From NCBI GenBank assembly GCA_015657435.1, contig JADLKH010000004.1, positions 441,805-449,759 on the forward strand: DNA of 7,955 nt, in the 5' to 3' direction. The DNA comes from Synergistales bacterium. Lineage in GTDB: Bacteria; Synergistota; Synergistia; Synergistales; 79-D21. Shown here piece after piece: positions 6,635 to 7,955 of this stretch (position 1 is its first letter; each line of letters starts with the position of its first letter). The notes beneath the pieces are model-generated. The model searched no databases, had not been told where the DNA came from, and saw only the letters and a program-made list of their open reading frames with translations. Made by a program: the position numbers and the translations under genes.

Positions 6635-7090
6635 TTGCCAGGCTGCCGATCTGAGGAGGCCTTGAGACGGCTGTTCCGAAAACTGGGTTTCATGGAAAGG
6701 GACGAGGCACGCTGCTGCTCGATGAGCCTGAGCCGCTGCCAGGTCCTTGTAGAGATAGGGAGAAGAGGGGGAGTATCGCTGGTCGACCTTTCCGTGTGTC
6801 TGGGGCTCGACAAGAGCACGGTCAGCCGGCTGGTGGACGGCCTGGTGGAGGATGGCTTCGCGGAAAGAAGGGAATCCTCCCTTGACCGGCGCTACCTCGC
6901 GGTGGCGCTGACCGAAGAAGGACAAACGCGGTTCGTCGATATCGAGGCGAGAATGGACGCCTTTGTAGGAAAGGCCTGGGAACGGGTTCCGGAGGAACGG
7001 AGGGGCATCGTGCTGGAATCCCTCAGGATCCTGGAGGAAGCCTTTCTCTGCTGTGAAAATTGCTGTGACGAAGGAGAGGAAAAAGACTGA
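6635..7090 (+). CDS. MarR-family transcriptional regulator with cysteine clusters (putative metalloid sensor)
   Basis: This 151-residue protein has a winged helix-turn-helix: LSVCLGLDKSTVSRLVDGLVEDGF (about residues 52-75) contains the recognition helix, and the wing is marked by ESSLDRRYLAVALTEEG with the DRR motif typical of MarR proteins. N- and C-terminal helices would form the dimer. Cysteines are unusually dense: Cys27-Cys28 (ARCC), Cys35, Cys55 and CCENCC at 139-144. This suggests it senses a thiophilic ligand such as As(III), which fits the downstream arsM gene. The start is uncertain: TTG at 6635 keeps the helix ALRRLFRKLGFMERDEARCC, whereas the first in-frame ATG (6692) would remove it, and a better-placed ATG (6630) is out of frame. 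Its stop overlaps the arsM start by one base, so the two are translationally coupled. Autorepression through the repeats at 6586-6608 is likely but inferred. Confidence 0.9.
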   Translation: MPGCRSEEALRRLFRKLGFMERDEARCCSMSLSRCQVLVEIGRRGGVSLVDLSVCLGLDKSTVSRLVDGLVEDGFAERRESSLDRRYLAVALTEEGQTRFVDIEARMDAFVGKAWERVPEERRGIVLESLRILEEAFLCCENCCDEGEEKD

Positions 7091-7955
7091 TGGAGGATAT
7101 CCGGAAGTTCATCGAGAAAAAATACGCGGCAGCGATCCGGAACAAATCTTGCTGCTGCGGAAGTTCGAGCGGGGGCTGCTGCTCTTCTCCGGACGGGAAG
7201 AACGCCGTCACCTCTGGAATCTACGGGGAGGAAGCCCTGAAGAAGCTGCCGGAGGAAATGCGGCAACAGTCCTTCGGCTGCGGATCTCCGACCGCCGGTG
7301 CGGACATCCACCCGGGCGAAGTTGTTCTGGACCTCGGGAGCGGGGCCGGTATCGACACGTTCCTGGCCTCGGAGATGACGGGTCCCCACGGGCAGGTGTT
7401 CGGCCTGGACATGACCGACGAAATGCTTGAAACGGCGCGTCGGAACGCAAAGCGGGTCGGGGCGGAAAACATCACCTACCTCAAGGGGACGATCGAGTCG
7501 ATTCCTCTGCCGGACGAGAGCGTGGACGTGATCCTTTCCAACTGCGTCATCAACCTGTCGCCGGACAAACCCGCCGTCTTCAGGGAAGCTTTCCGGGTGC
7601 TGCGCCCGGGCGGCAGGCTTTCCGTCTCGGACATGGTCTTTCTGGCCCCTGTGGGGGACTCGATCCGCAAAAGTCTCGAAGCCTGGGCGGGATGCGTGGC
7701 CGGTGCAGCCTTCGTCGGGGACCTCTGCGATTTCATGTCCGAGGCTGGTTTCGAGGAAGTGGGGATCGTCCCGGAAAGGATTTTCCAGTTCAGTGAGGAG
7801 GATCTCGGCACGATGTTCCCGGATCTGCCGCCGGAGGCCGCAGGGGCGTTGAGCGGAGTGCTGGCCTCGGCGGCGGTCTCTGCCCGCAGGCCCGCAAAAC
7901 CCTGGGTGGAAGGTGCGGACTACCGGGTCCGGCCTGCCGGTCAGGAAGACCTTCC
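7090..7955 (+). CDS. arsM: Arsenite S-adenosylmethionine methyltransferase (ArsM), 3'-truncated, possibly fused to a GNAT (ArsN-like) domain
   Basis: This enzyme transfers methyl groups from S-adenosylmethionine to As(III), giving methylated arsenicals in the cytoplasm. The visible 288 codons contain the SAM motif VLDLGSGAGID (79-89) and GLDMTDEML (105-113). The ArsM-type cysteines are in SFGCGSP (Cys64), SNCVINLSPDK (Cys152) and AGCVAGA (Cys202). An N-terminal CCC (21-23) and CC (30-31) add thiols likely to capture arsenite. VLRPGGRLSVSDMV is the usual post-motif strand. The methyltransferase seems to end near residue 269 (SARRPAKP). The frame then continues with DYRVRPAGQEDLP, which looks like the first strand of a GNAT acetyltransferase, as in ArsN-type proteins. 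No stop occurs before the window edge. The ATG overlaps the marR stop (TGATG), and AAGGAGAGG lies upstream within marR. Confidence 0.93.
   Translation, partial: MEDIRKFIEKKYAAAIRNKSCCCGSSSGGCCSSPDGKNAVTSGIYGEEALKKLPEEMRQQSFGCGSPTAGADIHPGEVVLDLGSGAGIDTFLASEMTGPHGQVFGLDMTDEMLETARRNAKRVGAENITYLKGTIESIPLPDESVDVILSNCVINLSPDKPAVFREAFRVLRPGGRLSVSDMVFLAPVGDSIRKSLEAWAGCVAGAAFVGDLCDFMSEAGFEEVGIVPERIFQFSEEDLGTMFPDLPPEAAGALSGVLASAAVSARRPAKPWVEGADYRVRPAGQEDL

Noticed and set aside
7208..7811. Minus-strand open frames under arsM.
   Set aside because: They are antisense to a well-supported ArsM coding region and give Ser/Pro/Arg-rich translations without motifs.

Overview
The window is GC-rich (roughly two thirds by eye) and tightly packed bacterial DNA, with gene gaps mostly of 15 to 40 bases. 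The gene content fits a metal- and metalloid-exposed, possibly anaerobic bacterium: a cytoplasmic-type molybdopterin oxidoreductase, a Cu(I) pump, and an arsenite methyltransferase behind a cysteine-rich MarR regulator. A Synergistota-like or deltaproteobacteria-like host is my guess from general familiarity; nothing in the window proves it. There are no rRNA, tRNA, CRISPR or insertion-sequence signals.

The layout is (+)(+) (-)(-)(-) (+)(+). Bases 1-1338 hold the 3' part of an alpha/beta-hydrolase gene (TAP-like, S33-type) whose product ends in a multi-pass membrane domain. It is followed 37 bases later by a small cupin gene (1376-1699). Facing these is a three-gene minus-strand cluster, read from right to left: a secreted SYLF-domain protein (6470-5769), a molybdopterin oxidoreductase (5753-3897) and a CopA-type Cu(I) ATPase (3876-1690). 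The gaps of 15 and 20 bases suggest one transcript. The copA stop overlaps the end of the cupin gene by 10 bases, tail to tail.

The 164-base gap at 6471-6634 is a divergent control region. It carries a near-consensus sigma-70 promoter for the rightward pair and a weaker extended -10 candidate for the leftward cluster. It also carries a striking run of three alternating 7-base half-sites that looks like a MarR-family operator over the -10 and predicted start of transcription. The rightward pair is a MarR-family regulator with CC and CCxxCC cysteine clusters, and an arsenite S-adenosylmethionine methyltransferase (ArsM) whose start codon overlaps the regulator's stop codon. The ArsM reading frame is still open at the window edge, and its last visible residues look like the start of a GNAT acetyltransferase domain. 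This suggests an ArsM-ArsN-type fusion.

The most plausible reading is an autoregulated, metalloid-responsive marR-arsM unit beside a copper-export and redox cluster of unclear joint purpose. The items most worth checking are the operator array, the cysteine-rich regulator and its odd start, the ArsM fusion, and the SYLF / molybdoenzyme / CopA cluster.
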